Below are positions 12,301-23,149 of a stretch of 64,000 nucleotides of DNA, piece by piece. Location of the stretch: assembly GCA_027886175.1 (NCBI GenBank), contig JAJNNQ010000018.1, positions 18,209,001-18,273,000 on the forward strand, written 5' to 3'. The notes beneath the pieces are model-generated. The model made no database searches. It saw only the letters and a list, made by a program, of their open reading frames with translations, and was not told where the DNA came from. The DNA comes from Phylloscopus collybita (taxonomy: Eukaryota; Chordata; Aves; Passeriformes; Phylloscopidae). The number at the start of each line of letters is the position of its first letter. Position 1 is the stretch's first letter. A program made the translations under genes and the position numbers.

Positions 12301-15300
12301 CTTATAGAAGCAAACACTGTAGGTCAGTACAACCATCTCTTCTCTGGTTTAAACTTTCTTCCTCTATTGTTAAAAATCGGAGACAAAAGACGTGTATTTT
12401 GACTAATGCCTGACACTTAGACAGAATTAGGGGGCAGAAAAAAAGGAAAAACCTCTGAAGACTGTTTAACCCCTGAACGGTTAAAATCACCTTAAAGAAC
12501 AAGTGACGACTGCTTTGAAAACAATTCCTGAAAATAATTCAAATTGCTGAAAAATCATTTTACCACAATAAATACCTGGTCTGAAACATGTCAACATTAG
12601 TGTTCTTTTGCCAGTAAACTTTACCCAAATAATGTAAAAATTCACACTCCATTGCATCTTACATGCAATAATGAAAACAGGTTACAAAATCAAGGCAAAA
12701 GAGTGGCATAAACACACATCTCATCTGCAGAGTTGTGAGATAGTACAGAAAAAAAATAAAATTATTTACTAAATTTTGTCTGTCAGTTTTCAAAAGTGCA
12801 AACTGATTTTCCCCACTTTCGAAGTTATCATTCATTATATTAATTCTTGAAAACTCAGAATCACTGAGATCTTCAGTACCTTCTTTCTGGCTTTGCAGGT
12901 ACAGACACACTGCTGGAGATGCTTCCTGTTCGCAAGCCGTAGTCTTCCTCGTCCTCTTCATCCTCTCCATCTTTACAGAACTTTTTCACTTTGACTACCG
13001 AGCTCACAACAGGCAGTCGCCTCTTCCTGGAGCCTTCCTCCTACAACATACAGAGCAGGCAAACAGCTCATTTAGCATAAACCTCGCATCAATAAGCCAG
13101 CAAAGAAAGCACTGCAATTCCACCTGGAGCCAGGAGATGGAGAACTTCCAGCTGTGCAAGTGACTGCACTGGATAATACGAACATCAGACACATTTACAC
13201 TGAAAAACCTCACGGGAAATGTAACTGTAAACAACATTTAGGGGAAAAAAAAGGTAATCCTCTCAAGTACAGGAAAATTATCCAACATCTACAGAAAACC
13301 AGGGTTTTCCAAAGAAATTTATAGTGTTCTTCAAGATGAGTATGTTGAAAGTCTGACAAAGAAAAGTGAAATCAGTATAAATTACTTTCTTCCTCTGTAT
13401 CAACTCTAATTTCAGATAAGTGTAAGGATTCATTTCTGGCAAGGAAATTACATGTTTCAAAGGATGCTAATTCTTACACACAGTCAGGACAGTCCAGTTT
13501 AGACAGTGCAAGGTCCCTGTTGTCACAGTAACAGAAGAAAAGTCCAAACATTTTCAAGGAGAGACGCTCCTCACATTCATCAGTGATTTATGTACAACAT
13601 TAAATAAATCACTATACTCTCATTTGCACTTCTCCATTCTCAAAAACTATGACACCAGCATGTATCTTTGTAAAGCATTCTAGATTTCCAAATAAAATCC
13701 ATTATTCTTTATACAGAATGAAGTAGTGGCAAAGATAGAGAACTTTATGAGCAGAGATAAACATAGATGCACTTGCAATACAAGGTATGTAAAACACCTG
13801 CTTCATGACAACATTAGCAGCCATAACTATCTTCATTCCTCTCAATAAAGGCTCTTAACTCATTCATATGGATAGTCTATCAGCTAGGACTACCACCCTG
13901 CCTGGCTTAACTTGGCCTCCAAATTAGTTAGGGCAGCAATCATCTTTTAGTTTGTCCTTGTTCAGCATCCATTCTAAAGAATTCTTAACTGACACAGTTC
14001 TAAATAGAATAATAATAAACATCATCATCATCATCAATGTATCTGGGCTAATAAACAGCATGCAAAAAATCCTAATTTACAGGACTGTGTAAAGCTGGGG
14101 GTATACACAGTGCCTAGGGAAGAATGTGCTGATTCAATGATCTTAAGATCAGAATTATAATCTCAATAATGTGCTAACCTGTTAGTCCAAGTCAATATGA
14201 CATGAAGATGTACATGGTAATTAACTCTGAGATGCAGCAAGCTCTCAGATAATGATGTCAAATTATGCAACCTGTTTTTACCAGTGGACCCAAAGGATGA
14301 AATCTCAAACCTACCATGTACCAGTGACGGAAGTCTTGATTTCTCTGAGGTCAAGATTTTCCTGAAGCGTACACAGCAATTTAGGTTCCTAACAAGAATA
14401 AACTTTTGCAATAGTTTAGGTTGTACCAACCTCACTGCCCACTTTATCAGCACCGTGTTTGGAGGTGGGTCTGTGACCTTCTGCTAAGCTGCCAAACGCT
14501 TCTGGATTGCACAGCTGGCCTGTTTCCAAAGACCTGCAGCCTTGTGTGTCTAACTGCCGGCTCTCCTGCAAGCTGCCCTGCTGTGACAATCTGGGCACGT
14601 GTGCGCTGCCATCTGCACTCCTGACAGCTGGTGGCCGGTAGATCTCGGCCGAGGGACGAGAGGAACCGTAAGTTACAGTCACAATAGGCTTCTTCCGTGA
14701 CAAAGGATTCTCCTGCACAAAGTTCAGGTCTTCATCAATCAGATCATCTGGCTCAGGTTTGATGTCAATTACAGCTTCAGAAGGTGACAACTCCCTCAAA
14801 GGCTTGACAGTAGATGTTAAGCGGGATGCAGAACCATCTTCACAAGACTGCCTGATGAAAAAAGAAATAGCCAACTGTTATCTGCAAGGCCTGGAAAATG
14901 AGAACAGTCTTTTAATCAAAGCCACGTGGGAAGATTAATTAAGGTATTATGGTTTATACAAATTTAACACACTGATTGATATTTTCAGCTTGGTTAATTA
15001 ATCTAAGCCCATACGTTGCTTAAAGAACTGAATTCTGATTCAATGTTTTTTATACACCAAACTGTAGCAATGCTTAACTCTTCAAAAGTACTTGTATCTT
15101 TCCAAGTGTCTGTACTCTTTAGAATGGCTACTACATAGAACTACTGATGTCTGAAGGAGTGTTAGGAAGTAGCCAGGAGCCTTACCTGGAAGCAGAGTTC
15201 CTCTGCTCCTGTGAGCTGGTTGAAACTCTGGAGTCATTTCTTTCAGTTCGAGAGCTTGACACTGCAAGAGGTGGCAAGATATCCTCACGCCTCCTCTCAT

Positions 15301-18300
15301 CACTCACACATGAACTGCTTTTGCTGGAAGGCAGGTTGCTCTCAAAGATATTAGACTCTGAAGATTTTACACTGGTTGGTTCTGTGGAGACAGGTACTTT
15401 TCACTTTTACATTAAAGCACAGCAATACAGATTTTACAATAAATGTAGCTATGAAACTGCAAACAAGATGTTGCACAGGCCTGAAAATACAAGTCGAAAG
15501 CTGTTTCAGCTGAATACATCAGCAAGAAACATAAATAAAATAGACAGACACTGGACTCAAAAATAAATGCTTTATCTCAAAATGTAAAGGACTTCTCTTA
15601 ACAATCTGGATCCAAAAGACCACATAAACAAAAAATTAACGAAACAGCCCAGATATTTTTGCAATTCATTAGACGTACATTACACAGAAAAAATAAGCCT
15701 ACCTTCACTCATACTTAATTTTCTTACTTACCAGTGGTCACAGATCGCAGCTTATCCAAAACACCATGGAGCCTGAAATAGACAGCGGACAGGGAAGGAA
15801 GCAAGAGAAAAAGGAGAAATAAAAAACTTCAACTTACACTCAGACTAATCATTTTTCGAAAACCCACTGCCTATCCACCCCTATGACAAGGACTTCTTTT
15901 ATCTAAGACTTCACCTTCCATCAACCAGAGTATGTTTAACCTCAAAAGGAAGGCTTAAAGTATCTTGCCTCCAGTATGTCTTGCACATGCAGGTATTCAA
16001 CACATCATCTGCTTTTGGCATTAGTTGGTTTACATAATCAAAGCCAATACTACCCACCTTTCACTACAATCAATGGAGTTAAGTATCAAAAAGATTGATT
16101 CAAAAACCTAAGTTAGAAGCCTAAAGCATAGCCTAAAATTTTGCTTTGTATATGAAACTTTAATTACACAGTAGAGTTAAACATAATTGTAAGTTATGCA
16201 TGTAAGATAGCATGTAAGATCCTCAGGATTCTTCCAGCATGCTTTGTATATACCAACAATACTCTGAGACGTGCTCAGTGAAGTACCGAATTTGCCCTTT
16301 GCCTGTGAAAAAGGCACTGAGCTGAGGTAACAGAGAAAATTACAGGGCTTTAATACAACAAGGCTGCTTAAAAATAAACACATATTACAGTGAGAAGAAA
16401 GAAAAAAAACCCTACCCTTAAATTCATATCTTACTTGGAATTCAGACCTGATAATAGTCAAGTCCATAATTTAGGCTGAATATCAGAAAGGAGCTAAGAA
16501 ACAAGAACATGTTGAAAAGACTGCACGAGGGTATAATGATGGCTTATACTCATCCTCCTTGTGAGCTTTCACTAGAACACTTGTCAGCTGAGCTCTGGTG
16601 ATGCACACCAGCTCTCACACCGACCCAGTAACTGATCTGACACTTGGTTCAGAGTAAGAAGTGGTGGCCAACCAGCAGGATTGCCAGGTCTGTCACAATT
16701 GCTGCAAAACTTTTGCCAGAAGGCCCAAAATTACCAGCTAGAGAGCCAAACCAAGGATGGCAGATCTTGCTGAGTACTGTATTTAACCAACATTTAAGAA
16801 CATAAACATTCTGGGTTGTCTTTAGAAGAAATAAAAACATACACGACTTCCAGCTACAATGCTATGCAACACTTTTCCACCAGTCCCCTTACAGTTTATT
16901 CATAGGTTTCATCTTGTCTTCTTGTCCATCCTTCTTTTAATCAGTACCTACTTTGATACATCATAAAGCACTCTAATATTGAGTCTGTATTTATATGTAT
17001 ATATATAATGAGAATACTGACTTAGGGTTAAAGCAGTTTTCACGTTTAAAATTAAAGCAGGTGTCAAAACCAGCTGGTGGTATAGTATCTGCACATAGTC
17101 AATACACCATTTCAAATATAAATATATAAAATGACCTTGATCTCTTTGCTGAAATTTGCTTTCTCTACATATTAATTATTTTTTCAATAAAGTTTTAGTT
17201 TTATTTACAAAGCCATGGGAGTGTTTTCTGCTTACATTATTTCTTACTGTATATCAGGATTCAGTCAAAATGTAGCACAGGAGCTACATCCTCCACTTGT
17301 AAACTTCATTAATTTGTCTGATTCCTAAAACTGCTATGACAAAGACAACTGCATGACTTCCTGATACACTGAAACACAAAAGTTTCATCTAGGCAGGCTG
17401 CAAAAGGCAGCAAAGAAATGCCTGTGCAGTTTTCAAAAAAGAGGTCCATGCTTAATTGTACTCCTTTATTATATTTTTGACAAATGGCAGGGGAAAAATG
17501 TAACCTGTGTAAGTAAAATCAAACTGTATCCACTCAAGTTGCACTATCACCTGGAAATCCATTAGTTTAAACAGCTAATACAGTGAATTGTACTAGCTGG
17601 AACTATTTTTCATTTTTTGTCAATGTTTATAATTTCATAACAGAGACAACGTCTAAAATGTTTTTCTCTGCTATTCAGTAACAGAAAAGCTGCTAGGAAC
17701 CAATTACATAGAAGAAATATTGTAAGTGAATGTAAACTGTCAGTATGAAAATGTCAAACAAAGCAAACTGAAAAATAAAAAAAAAATGTAGTACTTTCTC
17801 TCATCTATACAAAACAAAATAATGTTCCTTAAAGCTCTATTAGGTAGGTGATTTGGAAATAAAATTAAGTTGAAAAAATACACAACTCTGAAAGAAACAA
17901 AATCCCTACAGTTAAATGCCTGAAATGTGGATTTACTTACAGGTTTCCACTGTAAAACAAATTTAGTATTAGAAAATGCATGAGAAATATAATGGCTAAG
18001 TTTGTCATGCAGCATGGAATAAAATACCTTCATTGTCAGGAGCTGACAGTAGAGTTAGTGTTCTAACTTGTCCTGTTCACAGTGATACTGAGGTTCTACT
18101 TTTGGTTTTTAGAGTTGGGTGGAGGTAATAAATAGCCAGCCTGAGAGGTGGGAATACCTAAGCATTTGGTGCTAAGCCTTGTCAAAGACAGTACACAGAA
18201 TTAGATCCACTGCTCATCTGCCCTGATATAGTAATTCCCATGCACAGCAATCTGAATCAGTGTTAGCTCAAAAGCAAACAGATTGGTTCTTTACATCTAA

Positions 18301-21300
18301 CTGCAGTGAACAATGCTCTCATGCTCACAGTGGGTTTTGCAGGAATAATTTAAAGTCAACATACAACCCTCATTTACCTGAGCCCTTAATTTACAAATCT
18401 GACTGGCTTATAAACAAATGTGTCCTCCAGTCCTTTGCTATCTAACTATCACCTCAAAAGTCTAATTATTGACAGATTAAAACTAATCTACTTATTAGAC
18501 ATGCAAAGCAGAAGTTCTTATTAATACATATTACATAATGGGAAGATAAATAACTTTTTTAGATGACAAGTGTCACTTGTAGAAAGCAGTCCTGCACTAC
18601 TGACAAGAAGTGTGACAACATCTTGCAAACATACCAGACAGTAAACCTGACTGTATTGTTTCCCAGGAAAAGGGAAAGGTCTTCTGTCATCTGCTCTTGA
18701 CTCTTCTTATTGGCCACCATAACCATAATATAATCAGGGAGCTCTTCATCTAATAGAAAGAGAAATATGTTGTTTTAAAGTATAATAAATCATGGAAGAC
18801 ATAGCAAACTTTTTAAACATATAATCAATTTTTTTTTCTGTCTTACTATAAAGACTGTGGAGAGAGAGGATTAGGTAAGAAAATTAACAAGACTCATTTC
18901 CTCTGAGGTTCAATACAAGTCTCATCTACAAGCAAGGAATAAAAGATCATCAACTTCACAAAGGTGTAAGCTGAAGATCAAAATATTTAAAAAGTAAACA
19001 GAACAGAAGGAAGGACAAGATAAAAGACAGCCACTCTGCTGCCTATAGTCTTTTTTCTTGAGTACTAGCAAACACCTACAATATCCATCACCTCAAATAT
19101 TGCTAAATACAGCGCCTTACCCTTGTGTCAAATTTCCTTTAGTTACAAAAACTAAACAAATAAATATCCATTTCTGGTATGTGCATTAAACAAATCAAAA
19201 CTGTATTAACTTCCAGACTTTCTACCCACAAAAACGAATCCCAGCAACTGAATTTCTATTCTGTAATGCATGCAATTTCGTACACAGTGAGAAACCCACT
19301 CCCTTGCACACAAGGTACTCCCACACATCAGAATGCACAGGAAGGTGCTTAGAGCCCAACATTACTACATTAAGGGTTTGGGGAGTTTGGTGGTTGGCAT
19401 TTCACTTTGGCCTAGCTCTGCTGAAGGACTGACTGGCACAATTGTTGTTCAAATGCATTAGCTGTGCTTCTTGAGCACAGACTTCAATTTAGTTTAATCA
19501 AACATCTCGTGCTTTCCAATTCCACTCCACAGCATGACATGAACATAACAATAGTAAGAAAAACAGCTGGGAAATACTGTTCAAATTATGAATTTGAATC
19601 AAGGCACTACTACAGCTGTGCTTATTTAATCAAGCTAAGACAGTACACAACACTAGGAAAGACCTAAAAAATGAAAAATAGAAATCAAAATCCAAATGAA
19701 AGGAATTGCCTTTCTTCTACATCTATGTACACTGTAAGTAATTTATCTCTACCCTAGACTACAAAAATAACACTCACACATTGTACCTGCACCACCACTA
19801 CTCAATTATCCCAACATACCCCATTCCTAGCTTTAACCCTCACTTCTTTTTGATGGCTTTTCATTTGTTTCAGTTTTTTGTTGTTGCTGCTTTGTGTTTG
19901 GGTTTTTTCTCACTGCAAACTACAAGCTGCACAAGATGGACTGATGTTCAGACCTAGGAACTTAGAATGAATTTTACTTATTGGCCAAGCTACTTTTACA
20001 CATGATTAGCTCTTCAGGTGGTTCAACACATGATAAAGTGAAGAAGGTATTTTAAGTACTGATAAAAGCATAAGTTAGCACAGTTACCTGTAACAGTATG
20101 ATAGAAGAAGGAAAGAAACTTTCTTGGTAACTGTGCTGGCTTATGCCAACTTAAACGGCATGTGGAACTACAGCCTTCCGAAAAATTTCCTAGCTGATGA
20201 ATAATTAACTGACTTCATCTTGCTTCAAATATATGAATATTTCCTTTGTAAGCTCTACACAAGTAAGTTTCAACATATCTTGTTGTAGAAGACGTCAAGA
20301 GAAAAGAAGTTACATAAAGAAACAAAGGCATGGTTCTTGTAACTTTTTACTAGTTACCTGAAAGAAAGAAGGGAGTTTTTGAAAAATGTTACTTGAGAAG
20401 TTGCCTGGAATATTCTAGTCAAGAAAAGAAACCTGAAAAATCACAGGAATTTGGAAACAGTGGTTTAAAAAGAAAAAGAGGCCAAGGCAAGACAGACTTA
20501 GCAATAAAGAATACAAAGTTATTTAAAGAAGTCCAGAAGCTGACTGAGAAGAAAGTGCAGACATTGTCTGCTGATCCTGGGAATACAGGAAACCTGTCCT
20601 CTGAATACAAGAGACAGAAGGAAAACAAAGAAAGAATAATCAGTCATAGCTGCAATCAAAGATGGCTAGTATTCCACCAGCATCTTAGTATTAGAGACAA
20701 GAAGGACTTTTATTTCAGAAATACAGAGAAAGCAAAGAATCAAGGACTGAGAAAATGAAACCTGGAATGATGGTAAAAAAAACCCAACCAACCGAACAAC
20801 AAAAAATGAGCTAGTTAAAAAGACAAGCTTTGAGATGGTGCAAAAGATGATTTTACAATTAAAAAGTTCTGAACACGGTTCCTAGGCACCAGCTGAGTTC
20901 ACAATGCCAGCGCATAGGTAACTCCCTTCTATGGAGCCAATACATCTTTCCATAAATACAATGCCTCCCCTGAAATAAGAAGGAAGATGAATTTGGGCTC
21001 AAACTACAAACTTTGAGCTTGGCCCTGCAACTCACGAGATCTCTAAATTATGCTCTCAATTCCTTGTCTTCGCCTGAAATCCAAGAAGCATCACAGACAA
21101 CAACAATGCAGTTTCAGGACTGAGGTATTTTGTTTCCAACAGAATGCCGTGTTAAGTTACCAACTTTTACTGCTGCAGAAAATAGCTGCTCTGAAGTGCA
21201 ATATCCATTTCTTCCTGGACTCCAAAAAAAACAAACAAACCCACAACACCACAGATGTTCACACTGCTCACCCCTCCTATCACAAACCAAAATAAAATTT

Positions 21301-22730
21301 CCCCCTGTCTCTAAGATTCAGGTACATGTATTTCATCATCATTAGCTCATCATAGTTCTTAGTCTTCTCCTTAATGGTCAAACTTATATTTTAAAGGTTT
21401 GTCTCACATAATGTTTCTGATGTGACCTTTTAATTTCTTAGGTCACTAACTTATCTTTGTCTTCTCTCCTAATTTTGACAGATGCCTCACCCTGAATTCA
21501 AGAGCTGTTAAAAATACGCCTAAGAAAACATGTTTCCATCTCAGAGTGGTCACAGCTAACTGCTGTTGTATTTCCAAGGCTCTTGCTTTGTATAATGCTT
21601 CTCCTAATGCTTCAAAGAAATTTCCTTAGATATTCACATCATGGTTTGTTTTTCTTTCAAATCCCTTGTCACCATTTCTAAAGAGGAAGACTATTTGACT
21701 TCTAAGTTATTTTCTTTTAGTTCTTCACATATTGATGTTCACATACTGCTTCCCCTTATGCTTAGACTGTAGTATTTTGTGAAGTACGTCTCTTTGTTTC
21801 TTACTAGTCCAGCACTTCAGGCAATTCTCATGCTTAAGACTTCTGTATGCAGTAACAGAGGTAAAAGTAAGTTCCATTAGCTAAGCTGGTTTTTTCCTAC
21901 ATAACAAAAATTATCTAGAGAAGATTGCTGAACACATGGCAAAACTTACCAACATAAGCCCCCAGCTCCTGTAACTTTCCTTTTATAGCACCCTAAAAAA
22001 TAATGAAATATTATTTAAGGGATGGATCAACAAAGTATTTCTAACTGCAAAGAGGTGGGAGGCTTAGTAAAGTTTCTCTCATTTACTGTTTGAACACATT
22101 GGTTTAACATGTAAAACTTCTCCTATTCCTACTGCTCAGCATAGGAACCTTCTAACAGCGAGGGGCTGGCAGCAGAGCAACGGAACCTCACTCTCTGCTA
22201 TTTCCGACAGACCAGTTCCTGGCGCTACCATTCAACCTCCAAGTCCCAGCTGTCCTTTTTTAAGCAGAGACCACCCGGACTCGTAAGGTGCAAAGAAAAC
22301 GAATCCAAGATGGTTTGATAAAAGGTCATTCCCGGCTCAGCAGGGACACAGAAACCTGCCGGGATTTCCAAACTGTGACTGCCGATTGGGAGCCGCTGGC
22401 AGGCCCTGCCGATACCGGGGGCTCACACACGGCCAAGCTGCGCGCCCCGGAGACGGCACCCGGCAGCTGCCCGTCGGGGGACAGGGGTGCCCCGACTCGG
22501 CTTCCCACAAAAATGACTCTCCTGCTCCCGCCCTCCCGGGGGAGTTCCGAGGCCGAAGGACCCCGCCGCCGGCAGCTGTGACCGGGGGGCCGGCCGGAGT
22601 CCGGTGCCTCAGCCGCCGGCTGGGCCTGCCCCTACAAGCGGGGCCGGCCTCCTGCCACGGGGCGGAGGGAGCGACCCGGCTGCTTCTGTCTCACCCGGAT
22701 CTTGCGGCTGATCTCGGTGCCGATCTCCAT
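258..22730 (-). CDS. ZC3H14: ZC3H14, nuclear poly(A)-binding CCCH zinc-finger protein (16 coding exons, 3' end possibly beyond the window)
   Basis: ZC3H14 (orthologue of yeast Nab2 and fly dNab2) binds polyadenosine RNA in nuclear speckles and limits poly(A) tail length. Sixteen exons on the minus strand, all with GT-AG borders, join in frame to 728 codons plus 2 nt, close to the human protein of about 736 residues as I recall it. Domains seen: N-terminal PWI-like/Nab2 helical fold (residues about 1-80), a Ser-rich linker, the conserved KPEPDDLIDEDL block (exon 6), a basic RKRR cluster followed by an acidic run (exon 7; likely nuclear localisation signal), the conserved block starting PSLPPSKQANKNL (exon 8), the ASPKFIVTLDGVPSPPGY block (exon 12), and five CCCH fingers at residues 594-610, 615-631, 634-649, 676-691 and 695-710. 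The start ATG sits in an ideal GCCATGG context inside a CpG island. Identity rests on remembered protein similarity along the whole length and on the neighbour PTPN21. Confidence 0.97.
1206..1300 (-). CDS. ZC3H14: ZC3H14 coding exon 15 (CCCH finger 4)
   Basis: 95 nt, residues 662-693. Linker APLPTLSISSSSPL then finger 4, CKFFPACKKMECPFYH (Cys676, Cys682, Cys687, His691). Acceptor CTACTGTTAG, donor AAA|GTAAGA, phase 0. Confidence 0.96.
2286..2422 (-). CDS. ZC3H14: ZC3H14 coding exon 14 (CCCH fingers 2 and 3)
   Basis: 137 nt, residues 616-662. Completes finger 2 (Cys615, Cys621, Cys627, His631) and encodes finger 3, CKYDAKCTKPDCPYTH (Cys634, Cys640, Cys645, His649), then the ASRRTPHPSPKP linker. 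Acceptor TTTTCCCTCAG, donor GTGAGC. Confidence 0.96.
3357..3477 (-). CDS. ZC3H14: ZC3H14 coding exon 13 (CCCH finger 1)
   Basis: 121 nt, residues 576-616. A short coiled segment VEMEDLSMLQKQEKVLER leads into finger 1, CKYWPACKNGDECVYHH (Cys594, Cys600, Cys606, His610; C-x5-C-x5-C-x3-H). The exon ends one codon after the first Cys (615) of finger 2, so finger 2 is split by an intron. Strong pyrimidine tract before the acceptor; donor GTGAGT. Confidence 0.95.
5251..5351. repeat. A/C-only low-complexity tract
   Basis: About 100 nt made only of A and C on the plus strand (mixtures of AAAC, AAC and AC), in a ZC3H14 intron. On the transcribed minus-sense RNA it reads U/G-only. Confidence 0.95.
5565..5788 (-). 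CDS. ZC3H14: ZC3H14 coding exon 12
   Basis: 224 nt, residues 501-576. Contains DQLAQPEKPASPKFIVTLDG and the VPSPPGYLSDQEEEDMC block, then a Gly/Gln-rich segment ending RQLEDCD. Acceptor TTGATAG, donor G|GTAATT. The human protein, as I recall it, has a few extra residues (GSFSN) at the following junction that are absent here. Confidence 0.95.
7288..7444 (-). CDS. ZC3H14: ZC3H14 coding exon 11
   Basis: 157 nt, residues 449-501. Begins DYCDPESMVHSDTRSFILKK (conserved with human), continues PKLSEEMAPQNQ and ends SGRLIQTR. Acceptor AATGCAG, donor GTAATA. Confidence 0.95.
7877..7951 (-). CDS. ZC3H14: ZC3H14 coding exon 10
   Basis: 75 nt, residues 424-449: IEQKELSCRLQIDPMIEDA then LQVTQ. Acceptor CTTTTTTAG, donor G|GTTAAG. 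The 25-codon length and clean phase would allow in-frame skipping (75 nt). Confidence 0.92.
9396..9551 (-). CDS. ZC3H14: ZC3H14 coding exon 9
   Basis: 156 nt, residues 372-424. Begins VPQKQTVPVAPRTR (conserved), then a more variable Glu/Gln/Ser-rich stretch ending VEEIQ. The acceptor TTTAAAG lacks a good pyrimidine tract and the donor G|GTCATC is poor. The reading frame across the junction still aligns with the human VEKNQG region, so I keep these borders. Confidence 0.88.
10011..10335 (-). mobile_element. CR1 LINE 3'-end fragment
   Basis: Starts with AGAATCATAGCATCACTTAG and continues through the typical antisense CR1 3' region (blocks like GACTCCACCACTTCTCTGGA, CAGCCTGTTCCAATGCCTGA and a CCATTCCCCCTCGTCCTATC block). 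Because the 3' terminal octamer side is at the low-coordinate end, the element lies on the minus strand, the same sense as ZC3H14. The 5' part is missing, as is usual for CR1. Confidence 0.88.
11672..11772 (-). CDS. ZC3H14: ZC3H14 coding exon 8
   Basis: 101 nt, residues 338-372, RPSLPPSKQANKNLILKA then ISEAQESVTKTTNFST. Nearly identical to the human segment as remembered. Acceptor CCTTTAG, donor GTAATT. Confidence 0.96.
12880..13040 (-). CDS. ZC3H14: ZC3H14 coding exon 7 (NLS and acidic region)
   Basis: 161 nt, residues 285-338. Starts EEGSRKRRLPVVSSVVKVKK, a basic cluster that fits the protein's nuclear localisation signal, followed by the acidic DGEDEEDEEDYG run and a Ser-rich tail. Acceptor TATGTTGTAG, donor GTACTG. 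Confidence 0.95.
14431..14851 (-). CDS. ZC3H14: ZC3H14 coding exon 6 (largest)
   Basis: 421 nt, residues 144-284. Contains LTSTVKPLRE, VIDIKPEPDDLIDEDLNF, and SSRPSAEIYRPPA, all strongly conserved in ZC3H14. The C-terminal 60 residues diverge more from the human sequence. Acceptor TTCATCAG. The donor GAG|GTTGGT is weaker than its neighbours; without splicing the frame stops four codons later. Confidence 0.95.
15186..15381 (-). CDS. ZC3H14: ZC3H14 coding exon 5
   Basis: 196 nt, residues 79-144. Ser-rich linker containing SNIFESNLPSSKSS, DERRREDILPPLAV and RVSTSSQEQ. Acceptor CTCCACAG, donor AG|GTAAGG. Low-complexity Ser/Arg composition suggests a disordered, phosphorylatable linker. Confidence 0.94.
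15732..15772 (-). CDS. ZC3H14: ZC3H14 coding exon 4
   Basis: 41 nt, residues 65-79: the split Trp codon, then LHGVLDKLRSVTT. Acceptor TATTTCAG, donor GTAAGT. Closes the N-terminal helical domain. Confidence 0.95.
18635..18749 (-). CDS. ZC3H14: ZC3H14 coding exon 3
   Basis: 115 nt, residues 27-65, from DEELPDYIMVMVANKK to the NNTVRFTVW segment. Acceptor CTATTAG, donor GTATGT. This is the most conserved part of the N-terminal domain, which in Nab2-family proteins contacts export and nuclear-pore factors. Confidence 0.96.
21950..21992 (-). CDS. ZC3H14: ZC3H14 coding exon 2
   Basis: 43 nt, residues 13-26 plus one base: GAIKGKLQELGAYV. Acceptor TTTTTTAG, donor GTAAGT. Part of the N-terminal Nab2-like helical domain. 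The first residue is Gly where I recall Ser in human. Confidence 0.94.
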
Positions 22731-22945
22731 GGCCGCGCCGAGCCTCCCCGTCCCCCGCGGCCCCGGGCCCGGCTCCCACCGCCGCTCGCGCGGGTACCGA
22801 GCGCCGCTCGGGTACTACAGCGCGGCCTCCGCCGGCACCGCCCCCTGCCGGGCGGCGGCCGCACCGCCCGTCCCGCGGCGGGACCGGGGGCGGAGGGAGC
22901 GGCGGCCTGGGGGGGGCCGTTCCCCACACGGCCTGCTCCTGGCTG
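22380..22945 (-). promoter_or_regulatory. CpG island promoter of ZC3H14
   Basis: A sharp rise in GC and CpG content against an AT-rich background, covering exon 1 and its flanks. GC boxes are visible: GGGGCGG at 22659-22665, GGGGGCGG at 22886-22893, and CCGCCCC (minus-strand GC box) at 22838-22844. No TATA box is evident. The transcription start is expected between about 22740 and 22940 on the minus strand; its exact position cannot be read from sequence alone. Confidence 0.85.
22695..22730 (-). CDS. ZC3H14: ZC3H14 coding exon 1 (start codon)
   Basis: Encodes residues 1-12, MEIGTEISRKIR. The ATG is at 22730-22728 with context GCCATGG (G at -3 and +4). The donor GTGAGA follows Arg12, phase 0. 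It lies in the CpG island, so most of the 5' leader is probably a single GC-rich stretch upstream (higher coordinates). Confidence 0.95.
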
Positions 22946-23149
22946 CGCAGCGGGGAACCAGCGTAACTGTGAATGCCAGAACAGCCACCACGGCGTTGTG
23001 TCAGTATTAATGCTCTTTCTTGAGAGCTACACAAATTGAGTATTCGGTTATCTGTTAAAAAACAAATAAATTACGGTATAGCCGTACACAAAGTGTTCAA
23101 GTAACTTTTAATGCCGCACTACAGCTGTATAGGTTTCCTGGTGCCCACC

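Larger units (their letters stand above)
9552..14430 (-). other. ZC3H14 introns between exons 9 and 6
   Basis: Introns at 9552-11671, 11773-12879 and 13041-14430. The first contains a CR1 fragment (about 10011-10335). The last contains a short (ATC)n run at 14021-14035. Otherwise AT-rich sequence with no recognised content. Confidence 0.65.
14852..22694 (-). other. ZC3H14 introns between exons 6 and 1
   Basis: Introns at 14852-15185, 15382-15731, 15773-18634, 18750-21949 and 21993-22694. The first four are AT-rich with no recognised repeats or coding sequence. The last rises in GC towards exon 1 and forms the downstream half of the CpG island. Confidence 0.65.

Noticed and set aside
15147..15566. 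139-codon plus-strand ORF
   Set aside because: It is the antisense shadow of ZC3H14 exon 5 plus intron sequence; the protein has no similarity to known families.
20393..20758. 121-codon Lys-rich plus-strand ORF in a ZC3H14 intron
   Set aside because: Composition reflects A-rich DNA; no domain, no nearby splice or promoter signals, and antisense to the gene.
22386..23039. Long open frames on both strands in GC-rich DNA (22386-23039 plus; 22609-23034 minus)
   Set aside because: GC-rich promoter DNA has few stop codons. The predicted products are Pro/Arg/Ala/Gly-rich without any recognisable domain and overlap the ZC3H14 first exon and promoter.
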